A stretch of DNA of 64,000 nt from Trichobilharzia szidati (Eukaryota; Platyhelminthes; Trematoda; Strigeidida; Schistosomatidae): contig OX235279.1 of NCBI GenBank assembly GCA_944472155.2, positions 140,712,920 through 140,776,919 of the forward strand, given 5' to 3'. The translations under genes and the position numbers were made by a program. The notes beneath the pieces are model-generated. The model did no database searches. It was not told the origin of the DNA and saw only the letters and a program-made list of their open reading frames with translations. Positions 12,395-23,954 of this stretch are shown piece after piece (positions within the stretch are counted from its first letter, which is position 1; each line of letters begins with the position of its first letter).

Positions 12395-12640
12395 TTCTAT
12401 GTGTGATGCCTCCACTTTGGTTTTATTTCTTCATTAAATATACTAAAGGATGTGATCCTTAGTGACTTAGGGATTGACTTGTTACCTGGACGATGCTAAC
12501 AAAATGTAGAGCCTTCTAAACACCTTAAGCAAAAATCTTTGAATGCTCAGGCATGGGATTCACTCCTGTCTAATACAAGACAATGCTGCAGGACATGCAT
12601 ATGTACTCTTAGGCCATGAATTACTTAGTGTGTGATACCT
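12395..12640 (+). mobile_element. SR2-like RT fragment (shared with 23955-24180)
   Basis: The stretch containing 'atgtgtgatgcc', 'cttagtgacttagggat' and 'gacttgttacctgga' recurs at 23950-24060 with few changes. Downstream 'acaatgctgcaggac' is a decayed version of the SR2 segment encoding KCKMMLQDW. Both loci sit close to an RTE 3' tail ending in 'aataataacat'. Confidence 0.6.
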
Positions 12641-12931
12641 TATAGGACTATTTGACTGCCAAAATCCAAGTAAGAGTCCAAGCCTGCGATTCAGTGGCTG
12701 AAACCTCATAGTTTCAATGTCACTCATAACTCTATAAGCAGTGGTCAGGCTTAGAGGTCAGGCTGTTAGTTTCTTTTGTTTAACATACAGAATAATGTAT
12801 GTCGCCTAATGAGCAAATTGGGAAAGTTGAACGTCAATATGATTATAACATACCAACAAAAATAGATAATCTTGATGTGATTCTACGAAAATCCATTCAA
12901 ACAAAAAATATTGTTATAAAAAACAACTCAC

Positions 12932-13107
12932 CGGTTTCCTATATCCCATAAATCTACTCTCAGTTTTATAGATACTGCTGTGGGGAATTCTTTTTTGAGC
13001 TGAGATAGAGTAATTGTTTTTGGTAAATCTTGAATAGTTAACTCAACATTTTCTGGCTCAATTTTACATTTATCATTAGATTGTGGATAAAAAGATGATA
13101 TCACTGG
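12932..13107 (-). CDS. Multi-RRM RNA-binding protein, internal exon 2 of 3 seen
   Basis: The 176-nt exon lies between acceptor TTTTCTGTAG and donor GTGAGT on the minus strand. It enters in phase 0, matching the phase-0 end of the exon at 17374-17627, and leaves in phase 2, matching the exon at 6464-6742. It encodes 'PVISSFYPQS', then the first half of an RRM: strand 'VELTIQDLP', helix 'TLSQLKKEFP', strand 'AVSIKLRVD'. Spliced to the next exon, the RRM is completed at its RNP1-like 'SCLLKF' strand. Agreement of phase and fold order across a 6.2-kb intron is good evidence that these are true exons. Function beyond RNA binding is unknown. Confidence 0.65.
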
Positions 13108-13799
13108 CTACAGAAAACAATGAAACAAAGTAAAATTTCACTAAAGACAGTATGAAAATAATATTCAAAATATTTTACTTTATTCATCTTAGCCTAGGTG
13201 TCATACATAAGTCAAATGAAACTAATGGTATATAGTCCTAGGATCATAAGAAAATAGTGTTGTCCTGTTGCCAAAATGTTGTTAGATAAAGCAGAACGCG
13301 AGTTTATGACTAAGTGTACCTGAAAGTTCAGTACCTAGACTGAGTTACAGTCCCAGATACATAAATATCACAGAAACGTTAAGAAACTAACCGAAGACAC
13401 CTTTTTTGCGAACAAAATGCTATCATGGAATAAAAAGTGTAAAAGTACGATTATGATCCGACTTTGCCAGTTCATTCCCACGACTTTAGTTTGCATTTTT
13501 TAAGTCATCATATAAGACTTCGGGGTTAATTCGATAAGTACTAATCATCTAATCAGTTTTATGAGATACTTAGTATGGTGAATGGAATAACGAAGAACTT
13601 ATGTTTAATGTGAGTAAACTGAATATGGGAAAAATGCTGAGAAAGTATATCGCAAAAATCAAGGCAGTCTACTAGAACCCACGCAGCCGTGTAAGAGGTT
13701 GTGAAGAGTTATCATCTGAAGTGAGGTCAATCAAAGGTGTCTTTGTCAGGGACACACACCTTCCCCATATTTGTTTAATTTTATCATAGGTGTACAAAT
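13108..13799. other. No recognisable gene (intron of RRM gene)
   Basis: No element recognised up to the SR2-like fragment that follows. Confidence 0.4.
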
Positions 13800-14010
13800 A
13801 GAATTGACGCTAACTGATTCTAGTGACCTTCGGATTGACCTGTTACTAGGGAAAAGTCTCGTTGATAAAATGAAGTCATCCGAACGCCTTGAGCAGAAAT
13901 TTCTGAATGTTTGGTATGCGCTTCGCACCTGTAAAATGTAAAATGATGCTGCAAGACTGGAATGCATACGACTCCTAGTTTAAAGATAGGGAGGGCGTGT
14001 TGATAACACG
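13800..14010 (+). mobile_element. SR2-like RT fragment
   Basis: The plus strand at about 13915-13965 encodes 'MRFAPVKCKMMLQDW', nearly the same as 'KRFAPVKCKMMLQDW' in the SR2-like element on the minus strand at about 28.1 kb. The leading text ('gaccttcggattgacctgtt') resembles the fragments at 12470 and 24010. Confidence 0.65.
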
Positions 14011-14019
14011 CATTCACTC

Positions 14020-14200
14020 TCTGTAATCTCCCATACCTATTAAACTGTTTTTCCATGTTACTATTCTTTCTACCTCGCACTTCCCCTTATTATGGTCCTT
14101 CTGAGTTTCTTATTTACTCTTTTTTTGTCTACCTTTGTGTGCTACATGGAGTGTGACAACTTCAACTACTGCAATTCTGTGTTAGTTCTTACGTTGAAAC
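14020..14200 (+). repeat. Dispersed repeat family Y, copy 1
   Basis: 'ttactattctttct', 'ttctgagtttctt' and 'gtgctacatggagtgtg' are shared with 26060-26165 in the same orientation, and the last word recurs inverted at about 26995-27020. Both direct copies follow SR2-like coding relics, so it may be the 3' non-coding part of such an element. Confidence 0.6.
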
Positions 14201-14224
14201 TCAGTCAGTCACTCTGAAGCATTG

Positions 14225-15378
14225 AAGCCATCTGCAAAACGACTATGTCTGAGTGTGCTGCTTAAGCAGAAAACTAGACAGCTTTCGATAAAACTCATCT
14301 TTGATTTCGTCTGAACTGCAACCGATTAGGGATTATATGGAGATTATGAGAAGACATTGACGGGTATCGCGGTCTTTACTTTTTCCAACGGATCCGTGCA
14401 GACGGGCAGCACACTAACGGCTACTCACTGGGATCCAGACATGTGGGGAATTTTTCGCCCTAACACTCAATGCTATCCATATACCTGCGAGCCCTCGTAA
14501 ACTAGCCAAAGAATCTCCCGACATGAGTTAGATGAATTTTGCAGATTTACTCTGTTGGCCAGATGAGGTGAATAACCACACTTGGGTTTCTTCACGTGTC
14601 TCTGAAATACATCACACATCCATGAATCGAGATGCCAAAGTTCTGGCTAGTAATCTCTGCTGTCCGATTTGGTATAGGGTCCTAACTTTAAATGCTCCAA
14701 TACGAAGTTGACAGCCTGACTTCGAAAGAGTATCAGAAGTGTTTTTCCTACTCTCATCGCTATTAATGGTCAAAGAGTTAGAAGAAGATGAGGGAACCAC
14801 CTGTGGAGTAGTATTAACGACAGGAAGAAAGCAAGATGACGTAGATAAAAGTAGGTTTGTTTTTGGAAGTGTGTGGGCGGTGATTACTCTTCGGCTGCCC
14901 ACACCGTGGTAGTTGATTATTTTCTTTTGGGTCCCTGAAGTAGAAAAAGCATTAGTTTTACGTGACTGTAGAAACATAGGACAACTGTCGGTGACACACG
15001 GCCTGTTCCAAGTGGCTTTTCAAGTTGTGTGCGTTTCGGAACGCCACAACGTAAGTAAGGATGTTCGATTTTCTGGTTTGACTATTTTTAACTACCTCAC
15101 TCTAAAGAGGGGAGGCAACTTTTCTGGGTTCCTAGTCGTGGGAGGGAAACATATCCCTATCCGCCAGTAGCCCGACTGCGCCCACAAAGACCTAACATAG
15201 TGTGAGTGACTTGCACAACGATACTAAGTGCTTCAAGTCTAACCACTATATAAACGAGCTTCCTGGCATGGTAGGATCTTCAGGAAAATTAGTTCCAACC
15301 AGTGTAGCTCGTTGGGTCGTTGCAATATACAAATTCAACCACCAAGTTAAGGTGGCAGCTATCAGTAGGGATTCAGAG
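14225..15378 (-). mobile_element. SR2-like element, 5'/endonuclease portion, decayed
   Basis: Parallels 29880-31095 of the larger SR2-like copy almost throughout: endonuclease-side text ('cacacttgggt', 'actcaatgctatcc', 'acctgcgag') and the 5' end ('cttcctggcat', 'agtgta.ct.gttgggtc'). The minus-strand frame at 14612-14977 contains 'LRIGAFKVRTLYQIGQQ', the AP-endonuclease start motif also seen in the other copy. Frameshifts make it non-functional. Confidence 0.75.
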
Positions 15379-15430
15379 AATCACGAAGTCTGAATTTAAA
15401 GAACATAACATAAACATTTAGAAAAAAGAT

Positions 15431-15573
15431 GCGTATTAGTTTGTTTATTAGATATATCACACAGTGGAACAGTAATATTTAGTGGATGACGTTTCGAATA
15501 AAATTTATTGTTCATAATCATATCAATTATAATCACAACTTTGAAACCACAATGCACAAGTTTTACACAAATA
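15431..15573 (-). mobile_element. 143-bp short retroelement with 13-bp target duplication and hammerhead-like motif
   Basis: Flanked by perfect 'ttagaaaaaagat' duplications (15418-15430 and 15574-15586). The minus strand reads 'atgattatgaac', a loop, then 'ttcgaaacgtcatc' (15488-15496 is the complement of CGAAACGTC), then 'aatattactgtt' and 'actgtgtgata'. It is the cleanest copy of the family because both insertion boundaries are defined. Confidence 0.75.
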
Positions 15574-15586
15574 TTAGAAAAAAGAT

Positions 15587-17095
15587 CCTTAGCATTTCAT
15601 TGGGAAGATTTCAAATATACAACAGCTTTGAGAATTTATACATTGATTTGTTAACATTATGCTAAATATTACAGAATAACTGACCAAATAACTTAAAAAC
15701 ATAACAGTATCACAATAGGACAACTGTAAAATATGTTTCGATTCTTAGAATCTCATTTTAAGCCGTTTTCATAAGGTAAAAGTCGAGGAACACTGAGCAA
15801 CAACACCACCATAACATTGCGTATGGGATGAGAAGTAGACAGTTGCTGAATACTGACATCGTCATGCACAACAAACAGGTGAAACATTCTACAAACATAT
15901 CAACGGGAATTCCCACTGCTGAAATTCCACCTCCATATCATTTAAGTCAATATTCTACAAATCTTTCAATAAGCATTGATAAACTTTTCTCTGTTAACGT
16001 GCAGGTGACTCTTATATTGAATAGATTAAGATGAATAGTACAGTATCCTGTGAGTAGACTACACTCTCATAACGTAGAAACTGTATTCTAATGCCTACTT
16101 TTTTCTATCCCTCCCCGTATTTCAATAAATTTATTTATTCTGCTTATTTTTGATCTAAATCTTGTACAGACCATCGGCCACAAGATCAAAACAAAGTGTT
16201 TGGAAGATACAAGTGACTATGAATTGGAGATGCAACAGAATGTTAGCCGAAAGTGTTTATCCAGATAACGATATAGAGTGATATCGCAAAACCAAGTAGA
16301 AATGTTACATTTGTGCACAAAACGCTAATTTTACTGATAGCAGAATTTAGATGTGACCTGTTTGGGGAAATATGAATCAAGTGAATATCAATTAATATTG
16401 TCAACATGATGGGTTGGGATATCGGTTATGGAGCGATAAGTGCCACGGATACCCAATTCTCGCATTTATCAATCCCAATGCTGTTCATGGGCCAACTATT
16501 TCGTCTTAACTTCCAATAAATGTATTGACCATACTTGGAAACATCTACTAGTGACACTGAAAACAGGTAGTGCGGAAGCCTCTGGTCGCTCAATATTAAC
16601 CTGTCTACCCAAACATATGCATCATTTTCTAGTATCTTATTGGCATAGGTGAAGAAGTGGGAAATGGAAAACCCTGAACTGTGTATACAGAAGCAGTTTA
16701 TCCAGTCTCTTTTACTACCGTGGCCTTAAACTTCTCCTTCTTTAACTTATTCAATAATTTAGTATATACTTTATATTCATTCGGCATTTTTCCTCTAATT
16801 CTTTCCCTTCAAACTCCCAACTTCATAAAAATACTGAACCTCTTACTTCTTTTGGACAATATTCTTGTTACCAATTGCTCGTAGCTTTATTAGTAATCAT
16901 TTCTGAGTGATTTGTAGTTTATCTTTGTTGATATGCAATCAAAATCGTTTTCCATTATGGAATTCACTATCACTTGTAGTCATTCAATGCGACAGAAATC
17001 CTATGGAAAATTAATTATGTCATAGTGATTATGGTTACAGCAAATATGCTATTATACATTCATTTAAGTTGATAAATTTATGAGGACTGTTCCAA
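15587..17095. other. No recognisable gene (intron of RRM gene)
   Basis: AT-rich. Several open frames of 60-70 codons with no family resemblance and no splice support. Confidence 0.4.
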
Positions 17096-17106
17096 GTTCA
17101 TGACGA

Positions 17107-17125
17107 TATATATATATATATATAC
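17107..17125. repeat. (AT)n microsatellite
   Basis: Perfect TA run. Confidence 0.9.
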
Positions 17126-17373
17126 AACAGAATACCCGCGAACAGTTGAATTTGAGCATTATTAGTCTCTCCTAAAGACTTGGAAAACACACTATTACTT
17201 AAGTCTATTCATTAATTATATACATTAATTCTTCCACTGATAAGTATGAATGCACAGACGCAAGACTCGAGGGAGCTTTGCAAACAGTATCACTTATTTA
17301 TCAGTCACTTTGTTTGATGAGTAAAAGCTACGTTTTCGTATAAAAAACAATTAACATTTTTCAAGACTATTAC

Positions 17374-17627
17374 CTTGATACCATTAAAATTAGTTCTTCT
17401 TAGACGACATAATGCATCAACATAGCCTTTGTGCGTAGAAAATGTGATGAGAGCTTTAAATGAATCTGTTCGTTTGCGCAGAACCAATGTTTTAGCTGAT
17501 GGGACAATTTTTCTGAGCGTATCTTCATCCATATTTGCTGGTAACTTTCTTACCGCCACAGTTTGGATTATTTCATGTTCCTTCGTTTGACTAGTCCGAG
17601 CCATGACTGTCAAAGGAATGGTTTTTC
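17374..17627 (-). CDS. Multi-RRM RNA-binding protein, internal exon 1 of 3 seen
   Basis: The 254-nt exon lies between acceptor TTTATCAG and donor GTAATA on the minus strand, entering with two bases of a split codon and leaving in phase 0 after 'FNGIK'. The start 'KTIPLTVMART' looks like the last strand of a preceding RRM, so at least one exon lies upstream. It then encodes most of a complete RRM: strand 'QTVAVRKLP', helix 'DEDTLRKIVP', strand 'AKTLVLRKR', RNP1-like strand 'FKALITFS', helix 'KGYVDALCRLR'. The methionine in the exon is probably internal. Together with the two downstream exons the protein has at least four RRMs. No upstream exon was identified in the window. Confidence 0.65.
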
Positions 17628-18135
17628 CTGATAAAAAAATTACTAGTTTAATTTACGGAACACTGTTGAGGACTGGTTCACATTTTATTTTATTTTTACA
17701 ACACAGTGACTTTCACCTGCAATTCAAGTATAAATATGTACCGGCGCAAAAAAAAAAACATTGAATGCAGTCGCTTTAACGCAAATTCTAACTAAAAATA
17801 ATATAGCTATTATGTTCAAATTACGGCTGAGCACTTAGTATACCGAAACGTTTGATTCTACATATATAGCAGACGATCACCAGGAATCAGGATTTTCATT
17901 ACTGTAGATCCAAACGATCCATTTTCCATTGAATAAACGACTGAAATGCAACTTGATGGTTTGAAAGTTGAAGATTTTACATTTAAGTGGATTTACTATT
18001 ATGAGAACGGATACTACGCCGTTAACATAACCCAGAGCCGATAAGTAAAACATGCAGTTCTAGTTCTACTTAACACAAGCACAATAAAATTCGGAACTTG
18101 GGTTGGCACATATTACGAACATGACCCAGAAGCCA
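17628..18135. other. No recognisable gene
   Basis: Intronic or 5' region of the RRM gene. A poly-A run at about 17749-17758 is the only notable feature. Confidence 0.4.
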
Positions 18136-18137
18136 TG

Positions 18138-18138
<1 letters not shown>

Positions 18139-18172
<34 letters not shown>
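18139..18172. repeat. (AT)n microsatellite
   Basis: Perfect AT run of about 34 bp. Confidence 0.9.
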
Positions 18173-18175
<3 letters not shown>

Positions 18176-18204
18176 TACTAAACAACGTTTGTGAATTGCG
18201 TAAC

Positions 18205-18323
18205 AATATGATAATACAATCTTTTGCTAGATGTTGAAATTAGAGACATTGCACATGACTTTGGTTTAAATTTCATTCATTCTGAGATACAGATAACTCC
18301 TGAAATACAGTGTACTGTTGGTC
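18205..18323 (+). repeat. Long inverted repeat, left arm
   Basis: The reverse complement of this arm matches 19408-19532. Shared cores include 'gacattgcacatgactttgg', 'agatgttgaaattagag' and 'cagataact'. The arms are about 120 bp, with a spacer of about 1.08 kb. Confidence 0.8.
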
Positions 18324-19407
18324 GCTTCGCCTTCTCACTGGTGTATACTGTCTACTCGCTCCACTCATAACCGTGTTGTATACTTTGGATTTATTGCAGA
18401 AACCTATTATCTTCATCCGAAGACAACCCTACAACCGGTACACAGCTTCTACCAGTAGACACGATTCCAGCAGTAAACGCTCCTGTGGATTATATTAATA
18501 ATTTGTAGCCATGAACTTTAGCTGTATATTCAAGTAACCGTTTAATTAACATAACTCATTACTGTATTTTTTACAATATATTGTTACACTATCATCTCAC
18601 TAACTTGGATTTTTATTCGTATACTTGATATGTCATTGAGCTCGCTAGACAGTCCTCTACACATATATTCCTAGTGTTAACAATATGAAGTGACTTCCGA
18701 GGTGAGTACTAGGTGAGAGAAAAACATAAGCCAAATTATTGACAGACAGCCTAATGCTTCATGCATCGTCATGAGTACCCGGAAAAAATGTTAGGGAAAA
18801 TGCAACATTTTTCGTTAAGTGCTAGTAGTCACAGTTGTATTCTTATATCTGGAAAAATTCTCCGACTGGGCCACAATGGAGTAGTGAAACATGGACAGGA
18901 GTGAAAATAATAACAAAAATCACAACACAAACGGACCAACCAATTTATCACAATGAATGGATGCCGCTGCCGTCTTAAACCCATATAAGAAAGACAGCTG
19001 ACACCAACTGTCTTTTCGGAGGGAGGCTGAGCAACTGAAGGTCACTTGAGCACACTGTGATTGGTACGTTTTAGTCCGCATAAAAATCGCGGCAAATACG
19101 TGCAACAATATACAAACTGTTATGGATAGAGTACTTAACACTGTTTCTTTTCTCCCTTTCAGGAAAACACCCAGGGTGACTCTAAACTACAGCAGCCCAA
19201 GTAATGCAATGTTAAAGAAAGGGTATTTAGGATAATATTCCTGTATATGTTCCAAGAAAACCTCCTAATTTCTCACAGGAGTTCTCATAGTCAGGTTGAA
19301 TCGATTTCTGTACACTAATTCGTCAAGGTCATCCATCTGTTCATTTGGTAGTTTCGTTCGGCGCTGCTATAGTTTACAGCCACCGACAATTTTGTTTGTG
19401 AGGCCTT
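18324..19407. other. Spacer between inverted-repeat arms
   Basis: Holds a 73-codon minus-strand frame (18920-19141) without recognised motif and no transposase signature. Possibly the inside of a non-autonomous DNA transposon or foldback element. Confidence 0.3.
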
Positions 19408-19532
19408 GATCAACAGTACAGTGTATTTCAGGTTGTACTCGGAAGTTATCTGTATTTCAGAATGAATCGTTTTAAACCAAAGTCATGTGCAATGTCTCTA
19501 ATTTCAACATCTAGCAAAAAAGTGTACAATTA
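19408..19532 (-). repeat. Long inverted repeat, right arm
   Basis: Inverted partner of 18205-18323, running from 'caacagtac' to the 'tattatcaca' words. Identity by eye is roughly 85-90%, with small indels. Confidence 0.8.
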
Positions 19533-19849
19533 TATTATCACATAGTTAACCGACCATGCCAAAATGCAATCTGTTGCACTAGGGTTGTGTGAATGGCACC
19601 AATACTGAGAGAAGAACGGTGTCACTCAATGTTTTCCAGCTGTTCAAAATCTGGTGATTCCGAGAACTCTTATGATGGAACGCTGAACATCCGAATTGTA
19701 TAAACAATTCTCTACATTAATACCACATTCTGCTAAACAAGTGGAATGGGCTGGGTTATATGGTGGACTCTGACTTTCTGAATATTATCACAACAGAAAC
19801 ATGCCTTACATTCAGTAAAGCTGAAATCAGGAACTTCACAGTATTTAGG

Positions 19850-21365
19850 GCAAACTGAGACAGCTACAGTGTAATCATCATTGCTATCTATCGCAGTCTC
19901 CACCTTCTAGTAGAGGAGACAGTTTCATGGACACCCAGATTCCCGAATCTCGTAGTTGGCGACTTTAATGACTCAACAGTCATGGGCGCAAACCCTTGCC
20001 AGAAAACCGACACAAACGCTATCGCCCAGGCGGCTGAAGCACAGGATTGGCACACAAAACTAAAATTCCGTGTGGAGGCGACTCAAGCAACTTTACAGTC
20101 TGGTAACTCAAACTCTCACCTTCATGTCCGTCCCCAAGTGTGGAAAACGATGTCCTCCTTGACTAAACTGAGAGGACTGAAGATTACTCAGGCGTGAACA
20201 TAAAGGCTGAGACCAGACGCTGTCCTTCAAACTACAGGATTATCATTCTCACCGTCAATTTAATTAAGATGCTGGAAAGAATCATCAAGCCATAATGGTG
20301 TATCTGGGAAACAACAACCTATCCAGAGCATAGCATGGCTTCTGGGATAGTCTGTCACTCTTGGCAGACACCCATACAGCAAAAGAAGCCAGGTTAAACT
20401 AAGGGTCAGCAGAAAACCTGTAGATGCCGTTTTCACAGGTCCCAGTAACGTCTTCAGGAAAGTGTATCACACAAGTCTACTTATGACACCTGAGTCTTAG
20501 AATGAAGTGTGGCCTACTAAATAGGATCAGGTAATTCCTCATAGTTAGATGACAGATCCAAGGGATCAACTCCAAACCTTGTTCTAGGGCAACAATTCTT
20601 AGTTGAGTACCATAATAAACCGTACTTGGGCCCCTCCTATTCATCTTGCACATCAGTCAGTCAAATGCGCTTACCGAATCCACTGTGATCCTCTAAATTT
20701 ATGGATTTCAAATTTGGATAGAGGTGAAGGGCGACAAAACCACGCCCGTATTGCATGGAGATCGCAGCAAGTTGCTAGAGTGCTGTCGGTTAACTTAGCG
20801 AAGTGAGCAACCATTCAACTTGAACGCACAAGCGTTGGCTCATACAAACCAAAGAGAATGACACTTATTTATGTTCAGGCACTAACGGATCTAGATTTCA
20901 AAATAAGTCACGGTTTTAAAACTACAAACCACTGTCGCGCGATGGCAGCTCAGTGCCAGATCTTCATGGGCAATTAAGACAACGTGCTGTAGAATCACCA
21001 GAGATGAGCTCAATTCTTTAGATCCGTCTTTGGTGACGTCATGCCTCAGAAACAATATTCAGGCAGCCACTACTTGTCTTAAGGGGAATAACACTTTCCG
21101 GAATAACTCTAAATTATTACTACGAACCCGGAATATTTCTTCTTTTCCCTCCCATCCGGCCGGAATACCTCAGAAGGCGGTAGGAGAGTTCAAATGCCAA
21201 GGAGGAACTGCATGATTGTGGAGGACTGGTTCTCACTTCTAGTCATAAATTCTTGGAACCGATTGCTGGATTAAGTGTTCCATCACCCTCAACTGACTCA
21301 TTCAGGAAGGGTTTGAACAAGTGCAGAAATTTTTTAGAAACGCATAAACAGGCTTAAAACAACAA
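19850..21365 (+). mobile_element. CR1/SR1-like non-LTR retrotransposon relic
   Basis: Successive plus-strand pieces follow the order of a CR1-type ORF2. An endonuclease block comes first, with 'VVGDFN' recoverable near 19950. RT blocks follow: 'PSNYRIIILT' with 'LIKMLERIIK', then 'KPVDAVFT' with 'KVYHTSLL', then a frameshifted 'LGPLLFIL' near 20630. A C-terminal 'STDSFRKGLNKC' sits at about 21295-21330. Many stops and frameshifts; clearly dead. The clade call rests on these remembered motifs. Confidence 0.65.
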
Positions 21366-22860
21366 ATCTGGACTCATTTCGTTTGCCTTCTACCAACATC
21401 TCGTGACACAGTTAACTTTCCATTTATCTGCGGGTTGATTGTTGGAGGAAACCTTCGAATGTCATCAGCAGCATTGTTATACCGCGTTCCAGCTGTCGAA
21501 GTGTTTGGGTCCACCGCTGAAACTTCGGGGCCAAAGACGTCTGATCTAAATCTGGAATTGTGACATGAAGTCCCGAAGTTTGCGTATCACTTTTATTGGT
21601 TCACCACAAAGATTCTGCAGCACACTACAAATATGCAGTGCCCTCGTAGTCAATGTTAGCTGGGATGTCACAAATTATATTGAAAACAAGCCAACAAGGA
21701 TTTTCAGACTTCATTGTCTATGAAATCACAATATTACATCAGTTAAATCTTCTCCCAAAACCAAGGCCACTTGAAACCAATAGCAACATAGCGACAAGCG
21801 TCATTGAGGGGATATGCAATAAAGTCGCTCAGATTTTTATAAGCTTGTCACATGTTTAATTGAACATTGGCAGGTGGACTTTTCGGTTAACCAAGGTCAG
21901 AACACCTGAGTTCTCAGGTGTGATTTTTGTGGGTTTCAATTTTAATTGTGAACTACTGTAGAGGGACGGTTAGTTACTAACACTTATTACTTCCGAAAAA
22001 ATTTCCTATTGGTATGCTTGATGCTACGCGATATAATACTTTGAAACTACTAGACGTCCTCCAATATTTTTCTAATAAGCTAATGTCAGGCGCATATTAT
22101 CTGCTAACGATTCATTATAAGTTAATATATGTATTTACAGTAATCTTTGATATACAATATACTGTGTATTATGATACACTGCTGATAACTAGTAGTGGTT
22201 ATCACAAGATAAGATTGATATTAAAAGGTAGTTGTATGTATAAAGTGTGAATAATTAAGAAACGGCTCTTATTCCTCATAGTACTAAATTAATTATTTAA
22301 GGTATTCAGTTCAAAACTTCTAAGACCTAGTAGTGTTTTGCAAATGTGAAATCCAGGGTCACTTTGTGGATTAGATAGTTTGTTTCTGACTACTTATTGG
22401 ACATAATTATGTATTATATCATTATCACTACATAGAATCATGACTATTTATTTTATGGACTATTACATTAGCAGATAGTCATGACTGAGGGGTTGTTTAA
22501 TTTACAAAACTATCAATACCGATAAAGTCACTTTGAAGCCAAAAATAAAGCCAAGGTGGAAAATAACTAAATTAAATCTTAGAACCCGTATTTACTGCTG
22601 GATTTTTTTTCTCTGTGATTTGTTTGGACACTGGTTGCCAACTATTTTTATTCGTGATGACTAGTTTGACAACCCCTTTTTAACCCACCCATCCCCCATA
22701 GAAATATGTCTGATGCACAGGAAGTTGTTTTATGAAAATGTTTACTTGTTTTTGGATTCAGATCAATTCAGTTTTACCAAAGCACCATTTGTGATTCCAT
22801 GCATCTGGTAGTGAGCCATGCGTATCACTTGAGGTCTGGTTATACTGTTCGGGACTGCTA
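21366..22860. other. No recognisable gene
   Basis: AT-rich sequence. Open frames at 21653-21859 and 22014-22250 show no motif. Confidence 0.4.
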
Positions 22861-22867
22861 AAGCATC

Positions 22868-22945
22868 AGTGCATGAAGTGGGGTTCGAACCCTTGTCCCA
22901 CTGGTTAGAAGTTGATTACCTAAACGGGCGAGCTATAACTCCACG
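22868..22945 (-). repeat. tRNA-like sequence (SINE head or tRNA pseudogene)
   Basis: The minus strand reads 'tggagttatagctcgcccg', then a B-box-like 'gggttcgaacccc' and 'acttcat'. An A-box-like 'tagctcgcccgtttagg' is present. A full clover-leaf with paired acceptor stem is not convincing. It is unrelated to the SINE head at 4474, 33268 and 41427. Confidence 0.35.
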
Positions 22946-23439
22946 GTGTATTCAGGCAAGTGTCTCTGTGATTAACTCCAAGTCCTCATTAAAATACTTT
23001 TATATGTTATGAACTACAGACCTGGTGTACAAGAAACCCACTAACTTGTTATATTGATGTGCAGCTTTTTTTTCGTCTTTTAAATTTCGTACTACGAACA
23101 ACCAACTAGTTGATGTTGACGCTGTGTTCAAATTAGTGGATATATCCAAATGCTACCAGGTGTTTCAAAAGAACTTCTATAAACTTAACTCCTTACAATT
23201 CCAAAATATATTGACAATTTTCGCTTTTGAATTCGGTATTGTAAGCCTTCAATTCGGAAACATTCAATTACTCTTCATTCATGTTTATCCGATATAGTAT
23301 TATTATATTTCTATTCTGATCATTCGTGTGCTTTTCAGAAGCATACTAATTCACTTATTGGGGAAGTTGTGATGCAACGAGTTGAACGTTCAAGATTGAC
23401 ATAGTGGAGACGGTGTGTTCATAGAATGAAGGCTTATGG

Positions 23440-23570
23440 GTAATCGTGAACCCAGTTGAAAAAGACTTCTGAGAACCGAGAGAAATGGAGATGTTCTGTT
23501 GTAACCTGTGTTACACTCAAAACCTGGATGAATAATAATAATAGCAGTAATAATAACATATCTGAAATTC
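23440..23570 (+). mobile_element. RTE-like 3' end fragment with (AAT)n tail
   Basis: 'gagaaccgagagaaatggag' and 'aataataataatagcag' parallel 12280-12380. Only the last part of the element remains. Confidence 0.6.
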
Positions 23571-23954
23571 TACGTTCCATGATCTTGCGTAGACTAAGCG
23601 GTACACAGGATAAACATTTCCCGCTAAACAAGATAAGTCTGACCAGGATGAGTGTTTATCATATCTTTGAAGTTCAACGGATACTGGAACATAAGCATGC
23701 CTATTGGCGTCCAACATTTGCCACATTTTTCTACACACACGCACATATGTGCAAAGTTCTATGTCGAAAACCGACCGACATTTTTCTACTTGTAGACGAT
23801 ATTTGACTCCGTTCGCCGAGGGGTGCTGTGGTATTGTCCGGCCATGAAGCCAATTCTGAGAAAGTGTATCACACTGGTCAAGGCACTCTATCCGGACTCA
23901 TTTTATTGAAAGTTAATGGCAAGTAAAGGCAATCTTTGGCGTCCGACGGCAATG

